Assembly (NCBI GenBank): GCA_015065135.1
Contig: SVQY01000015.1
Coordinates: 1 to 45,677, forward strand
Source: Oscillospiraceae bacterium
Lineage (GTDB): Bacteria > Bacillota > Clostridia > Oscillospirales > CAG-272
Reading direction: 5' to 3'
Length of the DNA stretch: 45,677 nucleotides
The translations under genes were made by a program, and so were the position numbers. The notes below the pieces were generated by a model, which saw only the letters and a list, made by a program, of their open reading frames with translations, had not been told where the DNA came from and did no database searches. Shown here piece after piece: positions 8,715-17,145 of this stretch. The stretch's first letter is position 1; every line of letters begins with the position of its first letter.

Positions 8715-9584
8715 TTATTCTCCCTTGACCATCGTACCGGCGCCCTCGTTGGTCAGCAGCTCCATCAGGATCGAGTGCGGCACGCGACCATCCATAATGG
8801 TCACATTCTTCACGCCCTTATGGATCGCCTCGATGCAGCAATCCACCTTAGGGATCATACCGCCCGAGATCACACCGTTCTCATACAGCTTCGCTGCTTC
8901 GTCGATGGTGATCTGGGGGATCAGCGTGGAGGGATCATCCTTGTCGCGCAAAATGCCGGCGATATCGGTCATCATGATCAGACGCTCTGCGCCAAGGGCA
9001 CCTGCGATATAGGCTGCGGCGGTGTCGCCGTTGATATTATACACGTTACCCTGTCGGTCGCTTGCCACGGTAGACACAACGGGGATGTAGTTCTTTTCCA
9101 GAATGTCGGTGATAGGCTGGGGACGGATCTTGGTGATCTTGCCCACAAAGCCAAGGCGCTCATCCTTGATCTGTGCCTCGATGAGGCCGCCGTCGATACC
9201 GGAAAGACCGATGGCGTGACCGCCCTTGGACTGCAGCAGGGTCACCAGCGACTTGTTGACCTTACCGGCCAGCACCATCTGCACGATGTCCACGGTCTCC
9301 TTATCGGTCACGCGCAGGCCATCCACAAACTCGGGCTTTTTGCCCAGCTTGCTCATCATATCGCTGATCTCGGGACCGCCGCCGTGCACCAGCACCACCT
9401 TGACACCGATCAGCCAAAGCAGCGCGATATCCTCCATCACCTGCTCCTTGAGCTGCTCGTTGATCATGGCGTTGCCGCCGTACTTGACAACAATGACCTT
9501 GCCGTTAAACTTCTTGATATAGGGCAGCGCCTGGGTCAGCACCTCGGCGCGCTGCGCATTGGAAAAATGATTGTCGATGCTCAT
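8715..9584 (-). CDS. argB: Acetylglutamate kinase
   Basis: Phosphorylates N-acetylglutamate, usually the arginine-feedback-controlled step when argJ is present. The 289-residue amino-acid-kinase fold shows VVKYGGNAM at the N-terminus, LVHGGGPEIS (substrate-binding glycine loop), and YNINGDTAAAYIAGALGAERLIMMTDIAGIL near the ATP site. The N-terminal extension (MSIDNHFSNAQRAEVLTQALPYIKKF) resembles the arginine-sensitive hexameric kinases, so feedback inhibition is likely but inferred. A 205-bp gap with a repeat element separates it from argJ. Confidence 0.95.
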   Translation of the reverse strand: MSIDNHFSNAQRAEVLTQALPYIKKFNGKVIVVKYGGNAMINEQLKEQVMEDIALLWLIGVKVVLVHGGGPEISDMMSKLGKKPEFVDGLRVTDKETVDIVQMVLAGKVNKSLVTLLQSKGGHAIGLSGIDGGLIEAQIKDERLGFVGKITKIRPQPITDILEKNYIPVVSTVASDRQGNVYNINGDTAAAYIAGALGAERLIMMTDIAGILRDKDDPSTLIPQITIDEAAKLYENGVISGGMIPKVDCCIEAIHKGVKNVTIMDGRVPHSILMELLTNEGAGTMVKGE

Positions 9585-9670
9585 GATTTCCTCTTAAAAT
9601 ATGTGTTTTTTGATACCGTTTTGGGGGTAATGCGGAACGCGTAGCTTTTGCGCCGCTCTCCCGGCTTCGC

Positions 9671-9794
9671 CCTGATGGAAAAGAAGCAAGCAGAGCAAGG
9701 CGCGCGAGCCCGAAACGCCGATGGTGTAGTGACCTACTCCGAGGTGTTGAGGGCAAAGCGGAACGCAGCTATGCGCCGCTTATTTTCCATCAGG
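9671..9794. repeat. Repeat element between argJ and argB with 17-bp inverted ends
   Basis: The ends 9671-9687 and 9778-9794 are inverted copies (CCTGATGGAAAANAAGC, 16 of 17 matching). The right arm overlaps the argJ stop codon. The interior (GAGCAAGGCGCGCGAG, GTGTAGTGACCTACTCC, GGAACGCAGC) aligns with the units at 6351 and 6464. A partial direct copy of its right side, GCGGAACGC..GCGCCGCTCT, lies at 9632-9660. It breaks the otherwise tight operon without adding a reading frame. Confidence 0.65.
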
Positions 9795-11004
9795 TTCTGT
9801 AATCCCCGTTGATTTTTACGTAGTCATAGGTCAGATCGCAGCCAAAGGCCGTGGCGGCAAACGCACCGCTGTTCAGCCACACCAGGATCTCGATCTCCTT
9901 CTCCAGCAGGATCTCCTTGGCGATCTCCTCGGAGAATTCCACGCCCGCACCGTTCTTGCAGACCTCCACGGTACCCTTGACCGAGCGGAAGGAAACATCC
10001 ACCTTCTGCACGTCCACATCGGCACCGCTGTAGCCGATGGCGCACAGTACGCGGCCCCAGTTGGCGTCAGCGCCAAACATAGCGGCCTTCAGCAGGCTGG
10101 AGCAGATCACGCTCTTGGCAACCGTCTTGGCGGTCTGCTCGGTGGCAGCGCCCTCGACCTTGCACTCCAGCAGCTTGGTGGCGCCCTCGCCGTCACCGGC
10201 GATCATGCGGCACAGATATACGGTCACGGTGTTCAGTGCCTTCATAAAGGTGGCAAAATCCGCACCGTCCTCGGTGATCTCCTTGTTCCCTGCCATACCG
10301 TTGGCAAGGATGCTGACCATATCGTTGGTAGAGGTATCCCCATCCACGCTGGTCATATTGAAGGTGTTCTGCACGTCGTGCTTCAGCGCCTTTTCCAGCA
10401 TCTCGGCGGAAATAGCCGCATCGGTGGTGAGGAACACCAGCATCGTGGCCATATTGGGATGGATCATGCCGCTACCCTTGGCAATGCCGCCCAGATGGCA
10501 GACCTTGCCGCCCAGCTCGAACTCCACGGCGATCTCCTTCTTGACGGTATCGGTGGTCATAATGCCCTCTGCCGCGTCGGTTGCGCCCTCCACGGACAGC
10601 GCCTGCGCCAGCATGGGAATGCCTGCGGCAATGGGCTCGATATTGAGGGGCTGACCGATAACGCCGGTAGAGGCGACCACCACGTCAGCGGCGGCAATGC
10701 CCAGCTCCTTAGCCACCAGATCACTCATCTGCTCGGCGATCTCAATGCCGTTGGCATTACAGGTATTGGCGTTACCGCTGTTGCAGATCACCGCCTGTGC
10801 AAAGCCATCGGCAATGTGATTCTTGGTTACGGTCAGGGGCGCGCCCTTCACCAGATTGGTGGTGTACACCGCTGCTGCATGGGCACGGCATTCGCTGAGG
10901 ATCAGCGCGATATCCTTCTTGGTACGGTTCTTGCGGATACCGCAATGCACACCGCTTGCGGTAAAGCCTTTTGCGGCGCAAATGCCGCCGGAAACAGTTT
11001 TCAT
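9790..11004 (-). CDS. argJ: Bifunctional glutamate N-acetyltransferase / N-acetylglutamate synthase
   Basis: Transfers acetyl from acetylornithine to glutamate, closing the cyclic pathway so that no argE deacetylase is needed. The 404-residue precursor starts MKTVSGGICAAKGF. The autoprocessing site is visible in MIHPNMATMLVF: cleavage before the Thr yields alpha and beta chains, and that Thr becomes the nucleophile. The oxyanion-hole threonines are in STGVIGQPL. The C-terminus FGCDLTYDYVKINGDYRT is typical. Whether it is truly bifunctional (using acetyl-CoA) cannot be read from sequence alone. Confidence 0.95.
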   Translation of the reverse strand: MKTVSGGICAAKGFTASGVHCGIRKNRTKKDIALILSECRAHAAAVYTTNLVKGAPLTVTKNHIADGFAQAVICNSGNANTCNANGIEIAEQMSDLVAKELGIAAADVVVASTGVIGQPLNIEPIAAGIPMLAQALSVEGATDAAEGIMTTDTVKKEIAVEFELGGKVCHLGGIAKGSGMIHPNMATMLVFLTTDAAISAEMLEKALKHDVQNTFNMTSVDGDTSTNDMVSILANGMAGNKEITEDGADFATFMKALNTVTVYLCRMIAGDGEGATKLLECKVEGAATEQTAKTVAKSVICSSLLKAAMFGADANWGRVLCAIGYSGADVDVQKVDVSFRSVKGTVEVCKNGAGVEFSEEIAKEILLEKEIEILVWLNSGAFAATAFGCDLTYDYVKINGDYRT

Positions 11005-11010
11005 CGTCTT

Positions 11011-11937
11011 TTATTCTCCTACTACAAGCCCGGTGGTCTCATCCACACCGAGCAGAATGTTCATGTTCTGAATAGCTGCGCCCGAGGCGCCCTTGCCGAG
11101 ATTGTCAAAGCGGGCAACCAGCAGGATGCGATCCCCGTTGCCGCAAACGCGCACCTCCATATCGTCTCTGCCCGAGAAGGCATTGGCCGAAAGGAAGCCG
11201 CCCTCGGTATCTTCTTCCGCAAAACGAACCAGCTTGCCCGTGTAGGTCTCGCGGTAGACCGCCTTGATATCCTCCACCGTTCCCGTAAGATCCTTTGCAA
11301 AGACCGGAACGGTCACCTCCATGCCGCTGTAGAAATCCCCCACGATGGGGCAGAAAACAGGAGGAGTGGTAAGATCCGCAAGCAGCTTCATCTCGGGCAG
11401 ATGCTTGTGGGTCTGCGCAAGGCCGTACTGGCGGGGGGCACCCAGCAGCTTGCTTCTGCCCTCCCCCTCATACTCGGCGATCATCTTCTTGCCGCCGCCG
11501 GAGTAGCCGGTCAGCGAAAAGCAAGTGAGATCAGCATCCTTTTTAAGAATTCCCGCCCGCGAAAGAGGTGCAGTCAGCGCGAGAAAGCCGCTGGCGTGAC
11601 AGCCGGGATTGGCAACGCGCCTGGCAGAAGCGACACGATCATAGCCCGTGAGCTCCGCAAAGCCGTAGACCCAATCGGGATTCGTGCGGTGCGCCGTGGA
11701 GGTGTCAATGATCTTGACCTTGCTATCTCCCGCCAGCGCCACGGCCTCCACAGCCGCCGCATCGGGCAGGCACAAAAACGCGATATCTGCGGCATGCAGC
11801 ATTTCCCTGCGGGCATTTTCATCCTTACGCACCGCGTCGGGCAGGATCAGAAGCTCCAGATCGGAGCGGTCGGCCAGGCGCTCATGAATGCGCAAGCCCG
11901 TGGTGCCGGCAGAGCCGTCGATAAATACCTTTGTCAT
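11011..11937 (-). CDS. argC: N-acetyl-gamma-glutamyl-phosphate reductase, short (type 2) form
   Basis: NADPH-dependent reduction of acetylglutamyl phosphate. At 308 residues this is the shorter ArgC branch rather than the ~345-residue form. It shows VFIDGSAGTTGLRIHERL (nucleotide binding), LPDAAAVEAVAL, the active-site cysteine in VANPGCHASGFLALTAPL, and GYSGGGKKMIAEYE. The start overlaps the argH stop as ATGA (11934-11937), so translation is coupled. Confidence 0.94.
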   Translation of the reverse strand: MTKVFIDGSAGTTGLRIHERLADRSDLELLILPDAVRKDENARREMLHAADIAFLCLPDAAAVEAVALAGDSKVKIIDTSTAHRTNPDWVYGFAELTGYDRVASARRVANPGCHASGFLALTAPLSRAGILKKDADLTCFSLTGYSGGGKKMIAEYEGEGRSKLLGAPRQYGLAQTHKHLPEMKLLADLTTPPVFCPIVGDFYSGMEVTVPVFAKDLTGTVEDIKAVYRETYTGKLVRFAEEDTEGGFLSANAFSGRDDMEVRVCGNGDRILLVARFDNLGKGASGAAIQNMNILLGVDETTGLVVGE

Positions 11938-13310
11938 TTTGCAAGTGCCTCCTTTACATAGGCGATCTGCGATTGCACGGAGGCAAGCGAGGTGCCGCCC
12001 TCGGAAATGCGGGTCTCCACGCAGGTGCGCAGAGAAATGGCATCATACAGATCCTCGCCGAACAGCTCGCTATAGGCGAGATAGTCCGTAAGAGGCAGCT
12101 CCTCCAGCACGGTACCCTCGGCAATACACTTGGCAACCAGCTGCCCCGAGATCTTGTACGCGCTGCGGAAGGGCATCCCCTTCTTCACCAGATAGTCGGC
12201 AAGGTCGGTGGCATTGATAAAGCCCTTCTGTGCCGCACGCAGCATATTTTCCTTGTTGGCCTGCATGGTGGCGACCATGCCGTCAAAGACCTGCAGGCAC
12301 ATCTTCACGGTATCCACCGCGTCGAAAATGCTTTCCTTATCCTCCTGCATATCCTTGTTGTAGGCAAGCGGAATGCCCTTGAGCGTAGTAAGCAGCGCCA
12401 TCAGATCGCCGTAAACACGACCCGTCTTGCCGCGCACCAGCTCGGCCATATCGGGGTTCTTCTTTTGCGGCATGATGGAGGAGCCTGTGGTATAGGCATC
12501 GGAAAGCTCCACGAATTTGAACTCCCAGCTGCACCAGAGGATGATCTCCTCCGAAAAGCGGGAAAGGTGCATCATCAGCACCGAGAGCGCGGAGAGCATC
12601 TCCAGCGCGAAATCACGGTCCGAAACACCGTCCAGACTGTTGCGGCAGATGCCGTCAAAGCCGAGGCGCTCTGCCTCAAAGCGGCGATCGGTATCATAGG
12701 TGGTGCCGGCCAGCGCGCAGCAGCCGATGGGAGACATATTCATACGCCGACGGCAATCCGAAAGTCTATCCAGATCGCGCAGCAGCATCATGGCGTAGGC
12801 CATCAGATGGTGGCCAAAGAGGATGGGCTGCGCCCGCTGCAGATGGGTATAGCCGGGCATGATCACGTCGGCATATTCCTCCGCCTTATCGGTAACGGTG
12901 GCCACCAGGGCACGGGTCAGCGCGGCGATCTCATCGATCTCGGCGCGCAGATACATCCGCAGATCCAGCGCAACCTGATCGTTACGGGATCTGGCGGTGT
13001 GCAGCTTTTTGCCCACGTCTCCCAGTCGCTCGGTCAGCACCTGCTCCACGAACATATGGATATCCTCGGCGGTCATATCGATCTCCAGCTTCCCCGCCTC
13101 CAGATCGGCGAGAATACCCGAAAGCCCGTCGATCAGGGTCTCCGCCTCGCGCTGCGAGATGATGCCCTTGGCACCGAGCATAGCAGCGTGCACCATACTG
13201 CCGGTGATATCCTGACGGTACATTCTGCTGTCAAAGCGGATCGAGGAATTGAAATCATCCGCGATCTGATCAGTCTTGCCGGCGGTCCTTCCGGCCCACA
13301 TTTTTGCCAT
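11934..13310 (-). CDS. argH: Argininosuccinate lyase
   Basis: Releases arginine and fumarate from argininosuccinate. The 458-residue product begins MAKMWAGRTAGKTDQIADDFNSSIRFD, the usual ArgH opening, followed by EDIHMFVEQVLTERLG, HTARSRNDQVALDLR, and the fumarase-superfamily signature GSSIMPQKKNPDMAEL with the catalytic Ser. GTYDTDRRFEAERLGF is also present. It lies between argG and argC. Confidence 0.96.
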   Translation of the reverse strand: MAKMWAGRTAGKTDQIADDFNSSIRFDSRMYRQDITGSMVHAAMLGAKGIISQREAETLIDGLSGILADLEAGKLEIDMTAEDIHMFVEQVLTERLGDVGKKLHTARSRNDQVALDLRMYLRAEIDEIAALTRALVATVTDKAEEYADVIMPGYTHLQRAQPILFGHHLMAYAMMLLRDLDRLSDCRRRMNMSPIGCCALAGTTYDTDRRFEAERLGFDGICRNSLDGVSDRDFALEMLSALSVLMMHLSRFSEEIILWCSWEFKFVELSDAYTTGSSIMPQKKNPDMAELVRGKTGRVYGDLMALLTTLKGIPLAYNKDMQEDKESIFDAVDTVKMCLQVFDGMVATMQANKENMLRAAQKGFINATDLADYLVKKGMPFRSAYKISGQLVAKCIAEGTVLEELPLTDYLAYSELFGEDLYDAISLRTCVETRISEGGTSLASVQSQIAYVKEALAK

Positions 13311-13336
13311 TTTTTATCTCCTTATAGAACACCATA

Positions 13337-13366
13337 GGACTGCCGCGCCAATCGGTACGGCAGTCC
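13337..13366 (-). other. Intercistronic hairpin between argG and argH
   Basis: Nine-bp arms GGACTGCCG/CGGCAGTCC enclose a 12-nt loop in the 72-nt argG-argH gap. No T-run follows in the operon direction, so it looks more like an mRNA-processing or stability element than a terminator. Confidence 0.45.
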
Positions 13367-13382
13367 AAAAAGGGGTTGCGAA

Positions 13383-14606
13383 TTATTTCAGCTTGCCCTG
13401 ATCGGCAAGTGCCTGTACCTGGATCGGCAGGCCAAAGAGGTTGATGAAGCCCTCGGCATCCTTCTGATTGTAATCGCTCTCGCCAAAGGTCGCGATCTCC
13501 TCGCTATAGAGGGTGTAGGGGCTCCAGGTGCCGGCGTTGATCATATTGCCCTTGTAGAGCTTCAGTCTTACCTTACCGGTCACGCGCTCCTGAGTCTTGT
13601 CCACAAATGCGGCAAGTGCCTCACGCAGGGTGGTGAACCACTGGCCGTTGTAGACCAGCTCACCGTAGGTCACGGCCAGCTTCTGCTTCTCGTGCATGGT
13701 GTACTTATCAAGGCAAAGGGTCTCCAGCACACTGTGTGCCTTGTAAAGGATGGCTCCACCGGGGGTCTCGTACACGCCGCGGCACTTCATACCGACCAGA
13801 CGGTTCTCTACGATGTCCAGCAGGCCGATGCCGTTTTCGCCGCCGATCTTGTTAAGGGCGAGAATGATGTTCTTGGCGCTCATCTTCTCGCCGTTGAGAG
13901 CTACGGGAACGCCCTTCTCAAACTCCAGCTCCACGTAGGTGGGCTTATCGGGAGCGACGATGGGAGAAACACCCATTTCCAGGAAGCCGGGCTTCTCGTA
14001 CTGGGGCTCGTTGCCGGTGTCCTCCAGATCCAGACCCTCGTGAGAGAGGTGCCAGAGGTTCTTATCCTTGGAATAGTTGGTCTCGCGGTTGATCTTCAGA
14101 GGAACGTTGTGTGCCTCTGCGTAATCGATCTCCTCCTCACGGGACTTGATGGTCCACTCACGCCAGGGAGCGATGATGGGCATATCGGGCGCGAAATGCT
14201 TGATGGTCAGCTCAAAGCGGACCTGGTCGTTGCCCTTGCCGGTGCAGCCGTGAGCGATGGCATCGGCACCCTCCTTGATGGCGATGTCTACCAGCGCCTT
14301 CGCAATGCAGGGACGGGCGTGGCTGGTGCCAAGCAGATATTCTTCGTAAAGAGCGCCCGCCTTAACGCAGGGAATGATGTAATTATCTACGTAATCGTCG
14401 GTCAGATCCAGCACGTAGCACTTGGAAGCGCCGGTCTTGATGGCCTTTTCCTCCAGGCCCTCCAGCTCGTCAGCCTGACCCACATTACCCGAAACGGCAA
14501 TGACCTCGCAGTTATTATAGTTTTCCTTGAGCCACGGAATGATGATAGAGGTATCCAGACCGCCGGAATATGCGAGAACGACTTTTTTGATGTTTTTCTT
14601 ATCCAT
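13383..14606 (-). CDS. argG: Argininosuccinate synthase
   Basis: ATP-dependent ligation of citrulline and aspartate. The 407-residue product starts [20 protein letters not shown], with the N-type PP-loop SGGLDTS; later [13 protein letters not shown] and [19 protein letters not shown] are diagnostic. The start at 14606 has GCGGAGG 7 nt upstream. An upstream in-frame ATG at 14684 sits in the -35 box of the promoter and is rejected. It is the first gene of the operon and directly follows an ArgR-like box. Confidence 0.96.
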   Translation of the reverse strand: MDKKNIKKVVLAYSGGLDTSIIIPWLKENYNNCEVIAVSGNVGQADELEGLEEKAIKTGASKCYVLDLTDDYVDNYIIPCVKAGALYEEYLLGTSHARPCIAKALVDIAIKEGADAIAHGCTGKGNDQVRFELTIKHFAPDMPIIAPWREWTIKSREEEIDYAEAHNVPLKINRETNYSKDKNLWHLSHEGLDLEDTGNEPQYEKPGFLEMGVSPIVAPDKPTYVELEFEKGVPVALNGEKMSAKNIILALNKIGGENGIGLLDIVENRLVGMKCRGVYETPGGAILYKAHSVLETLCLDKYTMHEKQKLAVTYGELVYNGQWFTTLREALAAFVDKTQERVTGKVRLKLYKGNMINAGTWSPYTLYSEEIATFGESDYNQKDAEGFINLFGLPIQVQALADQGKLK

Positions 14607-14618
14607 GATTTGCCTCCG

Positions 14619-14632
14619 CGAATAAATATTCA
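14619..14632 (-). promoter_or_regulatory. Probable ArgR operator (ARG box) in the argG leader
   Basis: TGAATATTTATTCG on the minus strand closely matches the ArgR half-site consensus TGNATWWWWATNCA. It lies between the predicted transcription start (about 14649) and the argG RBS, a position suited to repression by arginine-bound ArgR. No argR gene is in the window. Confidence 0.65.
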
Positions 14633-14655
14633 TGTGATTTTTCACTACGCGAATT

Positions 14656-14684
14656 ATTATACTGCCCCTCTGCGGCATTGTCAA
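14656..14684 (-). promoter_or_regulatory. Sigma-A promoter of the arginine operon
   Basis: TTGACA (14679-14684) and TATAAT (14656-14661), read on the minus strand, are separated by exactly 17 bp. Both hexamers are perfect consensus. It is the only strong promoter seen upstream of argGHCJBDF. Confidence 0.85.
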
Positions 14685-14765
14685 GCCTTTTTATAAAAAT
14701 AATTTATTAAAATTGCTTTTTCGGTCATAATGCCCTGCGCCACAAGAAAAAGCACCTCTGTTTTG

Positions 14766-14779
14766 TGCATATTTATTCG
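14766..14779 (-). promoter_or_regulatory. Second ArgR-like box upstream of the argG promoter
   Basis: TGCATATTTATTCG (plus strand) is ARG-box-like, and TGAAT..ATTCA-like sequence continues to 14810. It sits about 85 bp upstream of the -35, so ArgR hexamers could bridge it to the box at 14619. Confidence 0.45.
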
Positions 14780-14829
14780 CTATTTTGAATAAACAAGGGC
14801 TTTTTATTCACTCGCCACCTGCCGCCCAC

Positions 14830-14866
14830 AAAAAATCAATGCGGAGCGCATCGTGATGCGCTCCGC
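14830..14866 (-). terminator. Terminator after the Gfo/Idh/MocA gene
   Basis: On the minus strand GCGGAGCGCATC pairs with GATGCGCTCCGC around a tiny loop (14841-14866), followed by ATTGATTTTTT. It lies 13 bp beyond the stop codon at 14879. Confidence 0.7.
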
Positions 14867-14878
14867 CCGGATCTCTTT

Positions 14879-16126
14879 TTATTCGATCTCTTCCATAAGC
14901 TTGTCGTAAGCTGCCATTTCCTCCGCAGAGGGATGATCCTCCGCGTGGGAGGAGGCGCACAGCGTCGGCTCCTCGCCATTTGCTCCCCAGAAGGGGGAAA
15001 GATGATCGTTTTCGTATCTGACGCGATCCTCCTCCCTCCTGAAATCGGGGATGTCGTAGGGCATCCCCCTCTCCAGCAGGCTTCTGTGCGCCAGAATACC
15101 CACCGACGACATTGTGGTGGCGGCGTAAACGTCAAATACGGGCTTTTGATGCTCCCGGATGCAACGGAAGAATTCCCGGATCACAAAAAAGTCGCCGCCG
15201 CCGTGCCCCGTCTGCTCGATCAGCTCCCGATCCTTGTCATTCCACTCGGGCATATAGCAGCTCTTGCGCTCCGCCCCCTCGGGAATGCTCCATTTATTAT
15301 AACGCAGCATCACCCTGCCCTCTCCGCCGCGCAGGTTTTCGATCTGACCGTTCACACCGCAGATACGGTAGGAGTTCCCATGCGCCCCAAAGGCGGCGCA
15401 GCCCGTGATGCGGAATACCGAGTCATCATCGTTGAGGCAGGTGATGATGGCAGCGCGATCGCCTACGGCAAGCCCCATCAACCCCTCCTTTTCAAAGGGT
15501 GCATAAACAGGCATGGCGGTAATACGCACGGGAGTGGCACCCGTGATATACATCAGCGGTGCAAGAGAATGCGTGACATAATAGGTGCGCGGCAGGAAAT
15601 TGCGCCAATGCCTGGCATAGGGGCGCAGCTCCTTGATGTATTTGAGGTCGGCGGGATCAACGGGGTGATTGTATTCGCCCTCCGCAAAAAGCAGCTTGCC
15701 GAGAGAACCGCCCGCAACAACGCGCTTCATCTCCTGATTGAATTTCATATAAGGATAGTTTTCGGCAAGCGCGTAGATGGCATCGCTCTTCTCGGCAGCA
15801 CGTACCAATGCCACGCCCTCGGCCATGGTGCCGTTAGCCGTGCACTCAGAAAGCACGTGAATATTCCGCTCCAGCGCCTTGATGGCAAAGGGGGCGTGTT
15901 GGTGGAAAAAGTTGCAAAGGAAAATGGCCTCCAGCCCCTTGTGCTCGACGAAGGCATCAAAATCCGTATAGGTTGCCACATCCTTGCCGAGGTGCTTCTT
16001 AGCCTCCTCCAGCTTGGCGACGTCACGGTCACAGACCGCCACCACGTCACCGTTATTGGCCAAAATGGACTGATAAAAGCCGGAGCCGCGGCCAAGGCCG
16101 AAAATGCCGAATTTAATGGTCCTCAT
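14879..16126 (-). CDS. Gfo/Idh/MocA-family NAD(P)-dependent oxidoreductase
   Basis: Probable sugar or cyclitol dehydrogenase of 415 residues, cytoplasmic. The N-terminal Rossmann fold shows FGIFGLGRGSGFYQSI, then VAVCDRD, IFLCNFFHQHAPFAIKAL and NIHVLSECT, where the usual EKP motif reads SEC. A lysine equivalent is therefore absent at the standard position, which is common in the C-terminally extended 'hydrolase-like' members. The C-terminal part has GHGGGDFFVIREFF, a conserved His/Asp region. GGAGG lies 8 nt before the ATG at 16126; an adjacent ATG at 16129 is also possible. It is divergent from an AraC regulator, which probably controls it. Confidence 0.82.
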   Translation of the reverse strand: MRTIKFGIFGLGRGSGFYQSILANNGDVVAVCDRDVAKLEEAKKHLGKDVATYTDFDAFVEHKGLEAIFLCNFFHQHAPFAIKALERNIHVLSECTANGTMAEGVALVRAAEKSDAIYALAENYPYMKFNQEMKRVVAGGSLGKLLFAEGEYNHPVDPADLKYIKELRPYARHWRNFLPRTYYVTHSLAPLMYITGATPVRITAMPVYAPFEKEGLMGLAVGDRAAIITCLNDDDSVFRITGCAAFGAHGNSYRICGVNGQIENLRGGEGRVMLRYNKWSIPEGAERKSCYMPEWNDKDRELIEQTGHGGGDFFVIREFFRCIREHQKPVFDVYAATTMSSVGILAHRSLLERGMPYDIPDFRREEDRVRYENDHLSPFWGANGEEPTLCASSHAEDHPSAEEMAAYDKLMEEIE

Positions 16127-16185
16127 CATAATATCCTCCACATATCCTTCCTTGTCCTCATTATAACACAACTTCCACCGTATTA

Positions 16186-16202
16186 TATGGAAAAATTCCA
16201 TA
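16186..16202. promoter_or_regulatory. Perfect 17-bp palindrome, candidate operator
   Basis: TATGGAAAAATTCCATA has 7-bp arms around AAA and lies in the 150-bp divergent region between the oxidoreductase and the AraC gene. It is placed where a regulator could act on both promoters. Confidence 0.5.
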
Positions 16203-16219
16203 AATATATAGATTTTTTC

Positions 16220-16249
16220 TTGACCTTGCCACCCTTTTGGGATTATAAT
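16220..16249 (+). promoter_or_regulatory. Sigma-A promoter of the AraC gene
   Basis: TTGACC (16220-16225) and TATAAT (16244-16249) are 18 bp apart, 28 bp before the start codon at 16278. Confidence 0.7.
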
Positions 16250-16277
16250 ACAGGTATCCTGCCGAGAGGAGACTGCT

Positions 16278-17069
16278 ATGGAGCACAACATCTGTAAATT
16301 CAACATCAGCGCCTCAAGCGATCTGATCTGCGATCATTTCGTGTACGAAACAAGATTGGCGCAGTCTGAGATCAAAAGCAGTCAAAAGCACCTGCTGGGT
16401 CTGGTGACCGCAGGCGAGGGCCTGCTGTGCAAGCCGCAGAGCAATCATACGCTGTATGCAGGCTGCCTGTTTGTGATCGAGCGAGGCGAGCGCTTTTCGA
16501 TCACGGGGCACACCGATCTGAAATACATCTACATCTGCTTTTCGGGCAGACGCGCCGACGAGCTGCTGGAGCGCATCGGCTTTTCTGCTGCCGATTGTGT
16601 GTTTGAAGGCTATGAGACTCTCATCGATTTCTGGACGGACTGCCTCCACCGTGCCGATGACAGCAATATCGACCTGCTTACCGAGGCGGCGGTGCTATAT
16701 GCACTCGCCCGTCTGCGCCCCGATCGCACCAGACAAAGCGATCTGCTCACAAGGATCGTACAGATGACCAACGAGCAGTTCACAAGGTCGGATCTCTCGC
16801 TCTCCGCTCTGGCAGAGCAGCTGGGCTACGATGCCAAGTATCTCTCCTCGCTTTTCAAAAAACAAAAGGGAGTAACGTTCACCGCCTATCTGCGGGAGCT
16901 GCGCATCCGCCGCGCCGTTTTTCTGATGGAGCAGGGAGTGGTCAGCGTCAAGAACATTGCTCTGCTCTCCGGCTTTGGCGATGCCCTGTATTTTTCCCGT
17001 GTATTCAAGGAGAGCGAGGGGCTCCCCCCCAAGGCATACCTCGCACGCCTGCAAAAAGAACCCGGCTGA
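16278..17069 (+). CDS. AraC/XylS-family transcriptional regulator
   Basis: A 263-residue regulator with an N-terminal cupin-like sensor (FVIERGERFSITGHTDLKYIYICFSG) and a C-terminal double helix-turn-helix from about residue 160. The first HTH is SLSALAEQLGYDAKYLSSLFKKQKG. The second is VKNIALLSGFGDALYFSRVFKESEGLPPKAYL, with the conserved GF..YFSR.FK pattern. AGAGGAG precedes the start. It is transcribed away from the oxidoreductase at 14879-16126, its likely target. The ligand is unknown. Confidence 0.88.
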   Translation: MEHNICKFNISASSDLICDHFVYETRLAQSEIKSSQKHLLGLVTAGEGLLCKPQSNHTLYAGCLFVIERGERFSITGHTDLKYIYICFSGRRADELLERIGFSAADCVFEGYETLIDFWTDCLHRADDSNIDLLTEAAVLYALARLRPDRTRQSDLLTRIVQMTNEQFTRSDLSLSALAEQLGYDAKYLSSLFKKQKGVTFTAYLRELRIRRAVFLMEQGVVSVKNIALLSGFGDALYFSRVFKESEGLPPKAYLARLQKEPG

Positions 17070-17085
17070 TCCGCGCGCGGATTTC

Positions 17086-17114
17086 TTGACAAGCCCTTAC
17101 CTGCATGTTATAAT
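17086..17114 (+). promoter_or_regulatory. Sigma-A promoter of the siroheme-reductase/importer operon
   Basis: TTGACA (17086-17091) and TATAAT (17109-17114) are separated by exactly 17 bp, and the start codon is 31 bp downstream. Both hexamers are perfect. Confidence 0.82.
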
Positions 17115-17145
17115 AAATCTATCTGAATATGTAAGGAGAACCATT

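Noticed and set aside
9631-9670. Separate promoter for argBDF in the argJ-argB gap
   Set aside because: I found no -35/-10 pair on the minus strand with acceptable spacing; the gap is GC-rich repeat sequence.
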